The notes beneath the pieces are model-generated. The model had not been told where the DNA came from, searched no databases, and worked only from the letters and a program-made list of their open reading frames with translations. A DNA stretch of 50,135 bases from Pseudomonas sp. NFIX28 (GTDB taxonomy: Bacteria; Pseudomonadota; Gammaproteobacteria; Pseudomonadales; Pseudomonadaceae), in NCBI RefSeq assembly GCF_900107395.1, contig NZ_FNPW01000018.1:83107-133241 (forward strand). Reading direction: 5' to 3'. Made by a program: the position numbers and the translations under genes. This document shows positions 1 to 9,265 of the stretch, piece by piece. Each line of letters opens with the position of its first letter. The stretch's first letter is position 1.

Positions 1-79
1 GGTTGCAGAGCAACCGCAAACCCTGAATCCGCGATCTGCCTGAAGAAACGCAGCGTCAGGCCCAGCGACGGCTGCGCCG

Positions 80-109
80 CCGATCGCAGGCTGCGCCAGC
101 GGCTACAGG
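80..109. repeat. REP-like palindromic element (single copy)
   Basis: The stretch reads CGATCGCAGGCTGCGCCAGC followed by GGCTACAGG. This matches one arm of the GTAGCCGCTGCCGCAGGCTGCGATCGG palindrome that occurs as full inverted pairs later in the window (31731-31831, 26811-26960). No partner arm is seen nearby, so it is a solitary REP. The rest of positions 1-275 shows no gene I can support. Confidence 0.6.
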
Positions 110-275
110 CTGTGTTTTCAACCTCCCCTATTCACGACTTTTCACATGGAAAGGTTGGGCCGGCTGGCCTGGCCGGTGCTAATCTTCGGCAGTTTTACGC
201 ACAGTCGAGCCGCAACCCGTGCCGGGTTCAGGGAAGACGACCACACATTCAACAACGGATCGATCGGGTCAAATA

Positions 276-1784
276 ATGAATAAATCAGCAGGCGTACTGT
301 TAGGAATCGTCGTTGCAGTGGGAGCTATCAGCGCCGGCGGCGCCTGGTACACCGGGACCAAGCTGGAAGGGGTACTGCAAACCTCCATCGCCGACGCCAA
401 CAAGGAACTCCAGGCGGCCATGGTCGGTTCCAACGGTACCGCCAGCCTGGAGCTGGTATCGCTGGAGCGCAATCTGTTCAGCAGCACCGCGCGCTACCGC
501 CTCAAGGGCCAGGGCGAGATGTTCGGCGACAGCGCCGAAGGCGTCGAGCTGGTCTTTGTCGACCGCATCGAACACGGCCCGCTGCCGTTCTCGCGCCTGA
601 TGACGCTGAAATGGCTGCCGGTCATGGCCACCAGTCACTACGAGCTGGAAAAGAACCCCCTGACCGAAAAATGGTTCGCCGCCACCAAGGACGTTTCCCC
701 GCTCAAGGGCGTGGTCAACCTCGGTTACGACCGTTCCGCCACCGGCAACCTCGAGCTGCTGCCGCTGGAAACCGCCCTGGACGACAAGTCGACCCTGAAG
801 TTCTCCGGCATGAAGCTGGACCTCTCCACCAGCACCGAGGCGCAGAAGGTCAAGGCCGAAGGCTACATGGACAGCCTCAAGCTCAACAGCGTCGCCGAAG
901 ACCAGACGCCGGTGCAGATCGAGCTCAACGGCCTGACCCTGGCCAGCAACCTGACCAAGAGCAACTACGGCTTCTACGTCGGCGAAAACACCCTGGAGCT
1001 GACCAGCACCAAGGCTACGTTCGGCGAGAAACAGTCGGTGCTCAGCTTCAAGAACTCGGAAATCAAGAGCGCCACCGACGAGACCGGCGCGCACCTGGCC
1101 GGCCGCGCCGACTACAAGATTGGCGAGGTCGCCCTCAACGGCAAGGCCGTCGGTTCGGCGCAGATGACCTGGAGCATGAAGAACCTCGACATCGCCTCCG
1201 GCATGTCGCTGATGCAGGTCTACCAGAACAAGCTGCAACCCTACGAAGACGCCGTCGCCGCCGCCGAAGCCGCCGGGGAGCCAGCGCCCGAGCTGAACCT
1301 GAGCGAGGCCGAGCAGGCCCAGGTCAAGGCTGACCTGGACAAGCTGCTGGCCGCCCAGCCGCACATCGCCCTGGAAAACCTCTCGTTCAAGACCACCAAT
1401 GGCGAAAGCCGCCTGAGCCTGGTGGTGGACCTGAACAAGCCGCAATCCATGGAGCTGCCGCCGGCCGAACTGAGCAAGCAACTGCTCACCCAGCTGGACC
1501 TGAACCTGCTGCTGTCCAAGCCGATGATCGCCGACGTGGCATCGCTGCAGGCGCAGCTGGACGGCGTGACCGACGCCAAGGCCATCGCCGACCAGGGCAG
1601 CATGGCCGCCGATATGGTCAGCGGCATGGCGCTGGGTACCCAGCTGGCCAAGCTGGAAGGCAACGACATCGTCTCCAAGCTGCGTTATGCCAACAACGAA
1701 GTGAACTTCAACGGGCAGAAAATGACGCCTGAGCAGTTCGTCGGTTTTGTCATGAGCAAACTGGGCCCGGTCACCATCCAGTAA
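276..1784 (+). CDS. YdgA family protein (DUF945)
   Basis: A 502-aa protein. It opens with one hydrophobic segment (about residues 5-26, LLGIVVAVGAISAGGAW), which fits an inner-membrane anchor or uncleaved signal. A long, mostly beta-type exported domain follows. The N-terminal pattern and length (about 500 aa) fit the DUF945/YdgA family of enterobacteria and pseudomonads, whose biochemical role is not established. The ATG at 276 is preferred because the hydrophobic segment follows it directly. An in-frame ATG at 219 would add 19 polar residues in front of it. The gene stands alone, with a strong terminator downstream and pgaA beyond that. Confidence 0.8.
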   Translation: MNKSAGVLLGIVVAVGAISAGGAWYTGTKLEGVLQTSIADANKELQAAMVGSNGTASLELVSLERNLFSSTARYRLKGQGEMFGDSAEGVELVFVDRIEHGPLPFSRLMTLKWLPVMATSHYELEKNPLTEKWFAATKDVSPLKGVVNLGYDRSATGNLELLPLETALDDKSTLKFSGMKLDLSTSTEAQKVKAEGYMDSLKLNSVAEDQTPVQIELNGLTLASNLTKSNYGFYVGENTLELTSTKATFGEKQSVLSFKNSEIKSATDETGAHLAGRADYKIGEVALNGKAVGSAQMTWSMKNLDIASGMSLMQVYQNKLQPYEDAVAAAEAAGEPAPELNLSEAEQAQVKADLDKLLAAQPHIALENLSFKTTNGESRLSLVVDLNKPQSMELPPAELSKQLLTQLDLNLLLSKPMIADVASLQAQLDGVTDAKAIADQGSMAADMVSGMALGTQLAKLEGNDIVSKLRYANNEVNFNGQKMTPEQFVGFVMSKLGPVTIQ

Positions 1785-1820
1785 GCTGCGAAAACGCCCG
1801 CCAGGGCATTTTCGGCACGC

Positions 1821-1862
1821 AACGCCCGGCCTCCATGCCATGGAGCTGCCGGGCGTTTTTTT
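1821..1862 (+). terminator. Rho-independent terminator after the DUF945 gene
   Basis: AACGCCCGGC at 1821-1830 pairs with GCCGGGCGTT at 1848-1857, with an inner CTCCAT/ATGGAG extension, and is followed by a run of T. The rest of the 309-nt gap to pgaA (1863-2093) holds no gene; it is the likely pga promoter and leader region. A ribosome-binding site AAGGATG at 2079-2085 serves pgaA. Confidence 0.85.
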
Positions 1863-2093
1863 GCCTGCTCCGGGCTGGAGAATCCCCGTCCAGAGCCTCC
1901 TTCAACATCGCTGGAAGCCACGTCGTTCGCGGATTTGTGCAGAAACGAATCTGAAGAAATATTGCATTTCAGCATCTGTATCAGCCTTGCATGGAAGACT
2001 CCGCCGCAATCTGGCCGAGTCATCTGATTCGGCTTCCTGGCACGTACCAGGCGGGGCCACGACCCCGGCTAGCCATGTAAGGATGCTGAAGAA

Positions 2094-4571
2094 ATGCCGC
2101 CCATTGTTCATCCCGTTCGTGTTTATGGTTTGCGACCACTGCTGCGCCTGGCGTTATGCAGCCAATTGCTGTGGCCGACCCTGGCCCTCGCCGACCCTGC
2201 CTATGACCGCCTGATCCTCGATGCCCGTGCCGGCAGCTATGCCCCCGCGCTGAGCCATTTGCGCCAGGTGCCGGCCGACCGGCTGAGCACCGGGCTGGTC
2301 AGCGACCACCTGCAGATCGCCAGTTGGGCCGGCCTCGATGCCGAGGTGGTGAATGTCTATGAAACCCAGGCCCGTGGCCGGGTGCTGCCGGTCCAGGCAC
2401 TGGCCGCCACCGCCCGGGCCTATCGCAACCTGCAGCGCTGGGACTCGGCCATCCAGGTGTACCGCCTGGCTCTGGAACGTGCCCCGCGGGACCCTGATCT
2501 GCAACTGGGCCTGGCCCTGACCCAGGCCGACGCCGGCAAGCCGGAGGAGGCCGTGCGCCGTGCCCGCGAGCTGGTGGCGGCCAAGCCCGACGACGCCACC
2601 CGCCGCCTGGCTCTGGGCTACGCCCTGAGCCGCGCCGGTTCGCCGTATGACGCGCTGTTCGAGTTCGACCAGGCGTTCGTCCGCGCCGGCACCCGCCCGG
2701 AAGTCGCCCGCGAATACGTATTCGCCCTGCAACGGGCGCGCTTGCCGGAGCCGGCCCTGCGCCTGGCCCGCCAGCGCCCGGGGCTGATCGATCCGACCAT
2801 CGAACGCCGCCTGCAAGGCGACCTGGCCGCCGAGCGCGTGCGCCTGGCCGAGCTGGCCACCCGCAGCGAGAAAGAGCGCTACGTGATCGCCGACCGCGCC
2901 CTGGCCGATTACGACCAGTTGCTCGCCACCTGGACCCCGGACCCGGCAGCCAAGGACGACGTGACCCGCTGGCGCATCGACCGCATGGGCGCGCTCAAGG
3001 CCCGGGCGCGCACCGCCCAGGTGATCGCCGAATACCACCAGCTGACCGCCGAAGACGTGGCCATCCCCACCTACGCCCTGCGCTGGGTGGCGGCCGCCTA
3101 CCTGGACCAGCGCCAGCCGGAGATTGCCAGCGACCTCTATCGCCAGGTGCTGGCGGCGCCGGATGCCGACATCGGCGACCGTGTCGAAGACAGCACCGCG
3201 CTGTATTACGCGCTGCTGGAAAGCGACCGCCCGCTGGAGGCACAACAGGTCGCCGAGGACCTGGCCCGGAACCAGAAACCGCGGGTCGAGCTCAAGGGCC
3301 TGCCGGTGGGCAACCCCAGCGATGAATGGATGGACGCCCAGCAGCTCGCCGCGCAGGCCGGCACCTACAGCGCCGACCTGGCGGGCAGCGAACAGCGCCT
3401 GGCCAGCCTGGTGGACCAGGCGCCGGGCAACATCGGCCTGCGCGTGGCCCAGGCCAACCTGTACCAGGCCCGCGACTGGCCGCGTCGCGCCGAGGGCCAG
3501 CTCAAGGAAACCGAGAGCATGGCGCCACGCGATGTCGGCCTCGAAGTTGCCCAGGGCTACACCGCCCAGCAGCTGCAGGAATGGCGCCAGTTCGATGCGC
3601 TGACCGACGACGTGGTGCAGCGTTATCCCGAAAACCGCCAGGTGCAGCGCCTGGCCCGCAAGCGCGAAGTGCACGACATGGCCGAGCTGCGGGTCGAGAC
3701 CTACGGCGGCAAAAGCTACGGCGGCGGCAACAACGGCGCCGGCGCGGTTTCCGGGAGCAAGGATTTTGGCATCGAGACGCTGCTCTACAGCCCGCCGATC
3801 AACGAAGACTGGCGCCTGTTCGGCGGCCTCGGCTACGCCACCGGCGATTTCCAGGAAGGCACCGGCCACCACCGCTGGCAGCGTATCGGCGTGGAACGCC
3901 GGACCCGCGACATGACCCTGGAAGCGGAAATCTCCAACCATTCCTACGGCTTCGACGACAAGCAGGGCGCGCGGCTGTCCCTGGCCCGCGACATCGACGA
4001 CCACTGGCAGTACGGCGCGAGCCTGGAATACCTCTCGGCCAATACTCCGCTGCGGGCGCTCAACAGCAACATCTACGCCAATGGCGGCAGCGCGTTCCTG
4101 CGCTGGCGGGCCAACGAGAGCCGGGAATGGCGGCTGGCCCTGAGCCCCTCGCACTTCAGCGACGGCAACAACCGCCTCGAGGCCTTGCTCACCGGTCGCG
4201 AGGGCATCTATGCCACGCCTCACGTACAGGTCGACCTGGGCCTGGAGCTGGGCGCCAGCCGCAACAGCAAGGAAGACACACCGTACTTCAACCCCAAGTC
4301 GGACCTCACTGTCCTGCCGACGGTGAACGTCAACCACGTGCTGTATCAGCGCTACGAAACCTCCTGGAGCCAGCAGTTCCAGGTAGGCGCCGGTACCTAC
4401 AGCCAGCGTGATTACTCCACCGGGGCGATTGGCCTGCTCAGCTATGGCCAGCGCGTGACCTGGAACGATGTGTTCGAAGCCGGCGCCGCCCTGAGCGTGC
4501 TCAACCGGCCTTACGACGGCGACCGGGAAACTGACCTGCGCCTGCTCCTCGACCTTACCTATCGCTTCTAG
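2094..4571 (+). CDS. pgaA: PNAG outer-membrane export porin PgaA
   Basis: An 825-aa protein (E. coli PgaA is about 807). It starts with a signal peptide, probable cleavage after ALA33. A long run of TPR-like helical pairs (about residues 40-510) follows, and then a beta-strand-rich C-terminal domain (about 520-825) that ends in the aromatic residue F, as outer-membrane beta-barrels do. In the known system PgaA exports partly de-N-acetylated poly-beta-1,6-N-acetylglucosamine: the TPR part binds PgaB and polymer in the periplasm and the barrel forms the pore. It is the first gene of a tight four-gene operon (11 nt to pgaB, 3 nt to pgaC, 1-nt overlap to pgaD). SD AAGGATG lies 8 nt before the ATG. 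Confidence 0.95.
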   Translation: MPPIVHPVRVYGLRPLLRLALCSQLLWPTLALADPAYDRLILDARAGSYAPALSHLRQVPADRLSTGLVSDHLQIASWAGLDAEVVNVYETQARGRVLPVQALAATARAYRNLQRWDSAIQVYRLALERAPRDPDLQLGLALTQADAGKPEEAVRRARELVAAKPDDATRRLALGYALSRAGSPYDALFEFDQAFVRAGTRPEVAREYVFALQRARLPEPALRLARQRPGLIDPTIERRLQGDLAAERVRLAELATRSEKERYVIADRALADYDQLLATWTPDPAAKDDVTRWRIDRMGALKARARTAQVIAEYHQLTAEDVAIPTYALRWVAAAYLDQRQPEIASDLYRQVLAAPDADIGDRVEDSTALYYALLESDRPLEAQQVAEDLARNQKPRVELKGLPVGNPSDEWMDAQQLAAQAGTYSADLAGSEQRLASLVDQAPGNIGLRVAQANLYQARDWPRRAEGQLKETESMAPRDVGLEVAQGYTAQQLQEWRQFDALTDDVVQRYPENRQVQRLARKREVHDMAELRVETYGGKSYGGGNNGAGAVSGSKDFGIETLLYSPPINEDWRLFGGLGYATGDFQEGTGHHRWQRIGVERRTRDMTLEAEISNHSYGFDDKQGARLSLARDIDDHWQYGASLEYLSANTPLRALNSNIYANGGSAFLRWRANESREWRLALSPSHFSDGNNRLEALLTGREGIYATPHVQVDLGLELGASRNSKEDTPYFNPKSDLTVLPTVNVNHVLYQRYETSWSQQFQVGAGTYSQRDYSTGAIGLLSYGQRVTWNDVFEAGAALSVLNRPYDGDRETDLRLLLDLTYRF

Positions 4572-4582
4572 AGAGTCTGAAG

Positions 4583-6580
4583 ATGCCTCCGATGACCCGT
4601 TGCATCCTCCTGCTGGGAGCCCTGATTCTCAGCGCCTGCGCCCAGCCCGCCGCGGACTTCCTGCCGCCGGCGCAACGCCCCGTGCCGGCCAACGAAACCC
4701 CGTGGCCGAAAAACCACGTGCTGGGCATTGCCTACCACGACGTCGAAGACCGCGACCCCGACCAGGCGGTGGTGGCCGTGCGCACCGAACGCTTGATCGA
4801 GCAACTGGCCTGGCTGCGCGAGAACGGCTACCAGCCGGTGACCGTGGACCAGATCATGGCGGCGCGCAAAGGCGGCCCCGAGCTGCCGGCCAAGGCCGTG
4901 CTGCTGAGCTTCGACGACGGCTACGCGAGCTTCTACACCCGCGTGCTGCCGGTGCTGCGCAGCTACAACTGGCACGCGCTGCTGGCGCCGGTGGGGGCCT
5001 GGGTCGATACCCCGCTGAACCAGCCGGTGGATTTTGCCGGCACCCCGCGCAAGCGCTCGGACTTCCTGACCTGGCAGCAGGTGCGTGAAATCTCCCGTTC
5101 CGGCCTGGTGGAAATCGCCGCCCACACCGATGCCAACCACAAAGGCGTGCTGGCCAACCCCCAGGGCAACCTGCAACCGGCCGCCGCCACCCGGCGCTAT
5201 GACGCCAGCACCGGGCGCTACGAAAGCGAGGCCGAGTTCGAAGCGCGCCTGCGCGGCGACGTCGCCGCCATCTCGAAAAAAATCCGCGCCGCCACCGGCT
5301 ACAGCCCGCGCGTCTGGGTCTGGCCTTATGGCGCCGCCGACGGCACGGCGCTGCGGGTGGTGGGCGAGGAGGGCTATGACATGGCCCTGACCCTCGACGA
5401 CGGCCTCGATGCCCTCGACAACCTGATGAGCAGCCCGCGCTTCCTGGTGGCGTCGGACCCGGACGGCATGCATTTCTCCAACAGCATCGTCGGCGTCGAA
5501 GCCAAAAACCCAATGCGGGTGGCCCATGTCGACCTGGACAACGTCTACGACCCGGACCCGCAACAGCAGGAAATCAACCTCGGCAAGCTGGTCCAGCGCA
5601 TGGCCGACCTGGGCGTGAATACCGTGTTCCTGCAAGCCTTCGCCGACCCCAAGGGCGATGGCCTGGTGCACTCGCTGTACTTCGCCAACCGCCACCTGCC
5701 GGTGCGCGCCGATATCTTCGACCGGGTCGCCTGGCAGCTGCGCACCCGGGCCAACGTCAAGGTCTTCGCCTGGATGCCGGTGCTGAGTTTCGCCCTCGAC
5801 CCGAGCCTGCCGCGCGTGACCCGCTGGGACCCGGAAACCGGCCAGGTCGCGGTCGATCCGGACCAGTACCGGCGCCTGTCGCCGTTCGACCCAGAAGTGC
5901 GGCGCATCATCGGCGAGATCTACCAAGACGTGGCGCGCCTGACCTCGGTGGACGGCATTCTCTACCACGACGACGCGGTGTTCTCCGACTTCGAAGACGC
6001 CAGCCCCGCCGCGCTGCGCACCTACGCCGCCAACGGCCTGCCTGGCTCGATCGCCGCCTTGCGCGCCGACCCGGCGACCCTGCAGCGCTGGACCCGTTTC
6101 AAGAGCCGCTACCTGATCGACTTCACCCATGAGCTGACCGCCAAGGTCAAGGCGATCCGCGGGCCGCAGGTGCTGACCGCGCGCAACCTGTTCGCCGAGC
6201 CGATGCTCAACCCGCAGAGCGAAACCTGGTTCGCCCAGAACCTCGACGACTTCCTCGCCAACTACGACTGGACCGCGCCGATGGCCATGCCGTTGATGGA
6301 GGGGCAGCAGCGCAAGGCTTCCGGCGCCTGGCTGGAACAGCTGGTGGCCACGGTCAAGGCGCGCCCCGGTGCGCTCAACCGCACCGTCTTCGAGCTGCAA
6401 GCCCGGGACTGGACGCAAAAACCGGCGCGCGATATTGACGCCGCGCAAATGGCCGACTGGATGGGCCGACTCAAGCGCCAGGGCGCGACCAGTTTCGGCT
6501 ACTACCCGGATAACTTTCTCGAGAACTCGCCGGACCTGAAGACCATCCGTCCTGCGTTCTCCACCAAGTGGAATCCTTAA
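4583..6580 (+). CDS. pgaB: PNAG N-deacetylase lipoprotein PgaB
   Basis: A 665-aa lipoprotein with lipobox LSAC (C19). The N-terminal polysaccharide-deacetylase domain shows the FDDGY motif (D111, D112) and an HxxxxH pair (H181, H186). These correspond in pattern to the metal-binding Asp-His-His of E. coli PgaB. The C-terminal half (about residues 310-640) is the glycoside-hydrolase-like PNAG-binding domain, containing YHDDAVFSD. PgaB removes some N-acetyl groups in the periplasm, which is needed for export through PgaA. It lies 11 nt after pgaA and 3 nt before pgaC, so it is co-transcribed. Confidence 0.95.
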   Translation: MPPMTRCILLLGALILSACAQPAADFLPPAQRPVPANETPWPKNHVLGIAYHDVEDRDPDQAVVAVRTERLIEQLAWLRENGYQPVTVDQIMAARKGGPELPAKAVLLSFDDGYASFYTRVLPVLRSYNWHALLAPVGAWVDTPLNQPVDFAGTPRKRSDFLTWQQVREISRSGLVEIAAHTDANHKGVLANPQGNLQPAAATRRYDASTGRYESEAEFEARLRGDVAAISKKIRAATGYSPRVWVWPYGAADGTALRVVGEEGYDMALTLDDGLDALDNLMSSPRFLVASDPDGMHFSNSIVGVEAKNPMRVAHVDLDNVYDPDPQQQEINLGKLVQRMADLGVNTVFLQAFADPKGDGLVHSLYFANRHLPVRADIFDRVAWQLRTRANVKVFAWMPVLSFALDPSLPRVTRWDPETGQVAVDPDQYRRLSPFDPEVRRIIGEIYQDVARLTSVDGILYHDDAVFSDFEDASPAALRTYAANGLPGSIAALRADPATLQRWTRFKSRYLIDFTHELTAKVKAIRGPQVLTARNLFAEPMLNPQSETWFAQNLDDFLANYDWTAPMAMPLMEGQQRKASGAWLEQLVATVKARPGALNRTVFELQARDWTQKPARDIDAAQMADWMGRLKRQGATSFGYYPDNFLENSPDLKTIRPAFSTKWNP

Positions 6581-6583
6581 ATC

Positions 6584-7933
6584 ATGTTGGATCGACTGTT
6601 AGCCCTGCTCGTTCTGGCGATTGTCCTCGGTGTGCCGCTGGGCCTGATTTTCCTGGTGACCGGCCAGTTCCTGATGGACTTCGTGTTTTTCTACCCGCTG
6701 TTCATGTCCGGCCTGTGGATCGCCGGCGGCCTGTACTTCTGGCTGCACTGGGAGCGCCACTGGCCCTGGAAGGACGACACGCTGCCGCCGCCGCTCAAGG
6801 GCGAGCCGCTGATCAGCATCCTGATCCCTTGCTACAACGAGGGCGACAACGCGGCGGACACCATCCACGCGGCGCTGGCCCAGCATTACCCGAACATCGA
6901 AGTGATCGCGATCAACGACGGCTCCAAGGACAACACCGCGCAGGTGCTCGATGCCCTGGCGCTGGAGGACTCGCGGCTGCGGGTGGTGCACCTGGCACAA
7001 AACCAGGGCAAGGCCGTGGCCCTGCGCATGGGCGCCGTGGCGGCGCGCAGCGAATACCTGGTGTGCATCGACGGCGATGCGCTGCTGGCGCCGAACACCG
7101 CGGCCTACCTGGTGGCGCCGCTGCTGGAGAACTCGCGCCTGGGCGCCGTCACCGGCAACCCGCGGATCCGCACGCGCTCGACGCTGGTAGGGCGGGTCCA
7201 GGTGGGCGAATTCTCTTCGATCATCGGCCTGATCAAGCGCACCCAGCGGGTGTTCGGGCGGATCTTCACGGTCTCCGGGGTGATTGTCGCGTTCCGCCGC
7301 TCGGCCCTGCACCGGGTCGGCTACTGGAGCCCGGACATGATCACCGAAGACATCGACATCAGCTGGAAGCTGCAGCTCGATCACTGGAGCATCTTCTACG
7401 AGCCGCGGGCGCTGTGCTGGATCCTCATGCCGGAAACCCTGCGCGGGTTGTGGAAGCAGCGCCTGCGCTGGGCCCAGGGTGGCGCCGAGGTGCTGTTCAA
7501 GAACATCCGCGGGATCTGGCAATGGCGCCACCGCTACCTGTGGCCGCTGCTGTTCGAATACTGCCTGTCCACCGGCTGGGCCTTCACCTTCCTGCTGTCG
7601 GTGATCTTCTGGGGCGTCGGCCACTTCATCGTCATGCCCGAGGCCATCGCCGTCGACCGCCTGATGCCGCCGGCCTTTACCGGGCTGGTGCTGGCGATGG
7701 TCTGCCTGCTGCAGTTCGCGGTCAGCATCCTGATCGACCGCCGGTATGAGAAGGGTTTGGGCAAGACCATGTTCTGGGTGGTCTGGTACCCCCTGGTGTT
7801 CTGGTTCGTCAGTTTGCTCACCACCTTGGTGAGTTTCCCCAAGGTGCTGTTCAGCCAACACCGCAAGCGTGCGCGCTGGGTCAGCCCCGACCGTGGCATC
7901 AAGCCGATAGATGATGAAGAGGAGGCTCGCTGA
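6584..7933 (+). CDS. pgaC: PNAG synthase glycosyltransferase PgaC
   Basis: A 449-aa inner-membrane family-2 glycosyltransferase. N-terminal membrane segments (about residues 5-55) precede a GT-A catalytic domain with NDG (D112), DGD (D163/D165), the acceptor-site TED (D256) and QRLRW (292-296). These are the processive polymerase motifs also found in cellulose and hyaluronan synthases. C-terminal membrane segments follow at about 310-430. It polymerises UDP-GlcNAc into beta-1,6-linked poly-GlcNAc and secretes it across the inner membrane, together with PgaD. In E. coli the PgaC-PgaD pair is stimulated by cyclic di-GMP; several c-di-GMP enzymes are encoded elsewhere in this window. Confidence 0.95.
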   Translation: MLDRLLALLVLAIVLGVPLGLIFLVTGQFLMDFVFFYPLFMSGLWIAGGLYFWLHWERHWPWKDDTLPPPLKGEPLISILIPCYNEGDNAADTIHAALAQHYPNIEVIAINDGSKDNTAQVLDALALEDSRLRVVHLAQNQGKAVALRMGAVAARSEYLVCIDGDALLAPNTAAYLVAPLLENSRLGAVTGNPRIRTRSTLVGRVQVGEFSSIIGLIKRTQRVFGRIFTVSGVIVAFRRSALHRVGYWSPDMITEDIDISWKLQLDHWSIFYEPRALCWILMPETLRGLWKQRLRWAQGGAEVLFKNIRGIWQWRHRYLWPLLFEYCLSTGWAFTFLLSVIFWGVGHFIVMPEAIAVDRLMPPAFTGLVLAMVCLLQFAVSILIDRRYEKGLGKTMFWVVWYPLVFWFVSLLTTLVSFPKVLFSQHRKRARWVSPDRGIKPIDDEEEAR

Positions 7934-8409
7934 TGAAAATCATCAGAACCCGTCAACGCCCATTGCTGGTGATCGTCGATGTGGCGTTCACCGTGCTGGC
8001 CTGGATCGGCCTGGTGTACCTGCTGGTACGCGGCCTGTGGCCGCTGATCGACACCCACGACGGTCCGCGTATCGAAGTCGGCGTGCTCGAGGCGCTCGGC
8101 ACCTTGCAGATCTACCTGTGGGTGGCCCTGCTTAACGCCGCTGTGCTGATCCTCTGGGCGCGTTACCAGCAGCGCAAGAGCAAGCGTTTTGCCCGGCGCC
8201 GCCTGCCGTCGCCGATCGTCGACGATCAACGCCTGAGCGAAAGCTTCAAGCTCAGCGCCGCCAACCTGCTGCGCATGCGCCAGCCCGGGACCATGACGGT
8301 GCACAACGACGAAGAGGGCGGCATCAGCCTTGTCACTACCGGCTTCATGCGCCTCAACGCCGAGCACTCGGGGCATTCGTCGTTGCTGGCCGAACCTGCG
8401 GAACGTTGA
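7933..8409 (+). CDS. pgaD: PNAG synthesis accessory protein PgaD
   Basis: A 158-aa protein with two hydrophobic segments (about residues 12-35 and 52-75) and a charged cytoplasmic tail, the layout expected for PgaD. Its ATG overlaps the pgaC stop by 1 nt (TGATG), so translation is coupled. PgaD is the small partner of PgaC needed for polymerase activity and c-di-GMP control. PgaD proteins diverge strongly in sequence, so the call rests largely on position and topology. The C-terminal tail, after the second membrane segment, is longer than I would expect for a minimal PgaD. Confidence 0.88.
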   Translation: MKIIRTRQRPLLVIVDVAFTVLAWIGLVYLLVRGLWPLIDTHDGPRIEVGVLEALGTLQIYLWVALLNAAVLILWARYQQRKSKRFARRRLPSPIVDDQRLSESFKLSAANLLRMRQPGTMTVHNDEEGGISLVTTGFMRLNAEHSGHSSLLAEPAER

Positions 8410-8467
8410 TCCAGCGGCCGGTGAAAGGCCCAAGGGTCAGATGGCCGGTTGGAATCCCGGTTGTGGC

Positions 8468-8503
8468 AAAAAAGCCCCGGTACGGAAAAATCGGGGCTTT
8501 TTC
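8468..8503 (+). terminator. Terminator of the pga operon
   Basis: AAAAAGCCCCG pairs with CGGGGCTTTTT around an 11-12 nt loop, ending in T residues. It lies 60 nt after the pgaD stop and closes the operon. Confidence 0.85.
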
Positions 8504-8616
8504 GTTTACAAGCGGCTACGGCTCAAGCTCAATCAACGGCAATATCGCTCAAGCGCAACGCTGCGCAGTGATAGTCTCCAGGCCCCGATGAACCTATTCG
8601 CAGAAGGTGCTCGCGT

Positions 8617-9177
8617 ATGTCCCGTTTTGCCTCTTTCCCTACCTGGCTGGCCGCCAGCGCCGTCCTGCTGTGCCTGCAATTGCCGGCCCAGGCCCAGGAG
8701 CGTTTCACCCTGAACGTGCCCGGTGTCTCGGACAACCGCCTGTTCACCCCGGCCAGCGCCAGCGATGCCAAGGGCTGCGGCGGGCATAACCAGTCGCCGG
8801 CCCTGGCCTGGACCGCCGGCCCCGAAGGCACTCGCAGCTACGCCATCGTGATGCACGACCCGGACGGCGCCAAAGGCCAGGGTATCGATCACTGGGTGCA
8901 TTACGGGATCAAGGCCACGACCCGGCAGATCGCCGCGGGCGCTGGAACCAAGGGCACCCTCGAAGGGCTGGGCGGCACCAACAGCAAAGGCTCCACCGGC
9001 TACGTCGGCCCTTGCCCGCCGGTGGGCGACAGCGCGCACCACTACATCATCCAGATCTACGCCCTGGAGCTGGCGCCCGATGCCTTGCCGGCCGGCCTGA
9101 CCCGCGCCCAGCTGCTGGAAAAGATCAACGGCCATGTGCTGCGCAACAGCAGCGTGGTGCGGCGCTACCTGCGCTAA
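8617..9177 (+). CDS. Secreted YbhB/YbcL (PEBP, Raf-kinase-inhibitor-like) protein
   Basis: A 186-aa protein with an N-terminal signal peptide (probable cleavage after AQA26), so periplasmic or secreted. The rest matches the bacterial PEBP family: an SPALAW-like segment, MHDPDGAKGQGIDHWVHYGI-type ligand-pocket motif, and GPCPPVGDSAHHYI. E. coli YbhB and YbcL belong to this family; a ligand role is presumed but not known here. It looks monocistronic, with terminator structures upstream and an ECF-type operon starting 88 nt downstream. Confidence 0.9.
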   Translation: MSRFASFPTWLAASAVLLCLQLPAQAQERFTLNVPGVSDNRLFTPASASDAKGCGGHNQSPALAWTAGPEGTRSYAIVMHDPDGAKGQGIDHWVHYGIKATTRQIAAGAGTKGTLEGLGGTNSKGSTGYVGPCPPVGDSAHHYIIQIYALELAPDALPAGLTRAQLLEKINGHVLRNSSVVRRYLR

Positions 9178-9196
9178 GCAAAAAAATTCCTGGGGC

Positions 9197-9228
9197 TTAA
9201 CCCGAATCGCCAAGGGGCTTCGTCTGAA
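9197..9228 (+). promoter_or_regulatory. Possible ECF-type promoter for the vWA-sigma operon
   Basis: CTTAACCC (AAC at 9199-9201) is followed by CGTCTGAA at 9221-9228. AAC in the -35 and CGT/TCTGA in the -10 are hallmarks of ECF sigma promoters, and the operon encodes an ECF sigma factor, so autoregulation is plausible. The spacing is about 3 nt longer than the RpoE consensus, so this is only a candidate. Confidence 0.3.
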
Positions 9229-9265
9229 GGGGGGAATGGATCAATTTCTCCCGAGGTCAGCCCCT

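Noticed and set aside
2154..4337. Long open frame opposite pgaA, and similar long antisense frames opposite pgaB, gabD, gabT, the GGDEF-EAL gene and the cys genes
   Set aside because: They are by-products of high GC content at third codon positions. They lack sensible composition, starts with ribosome sites and any recognisable motif, while the plus-strand genes have clear family motifs.
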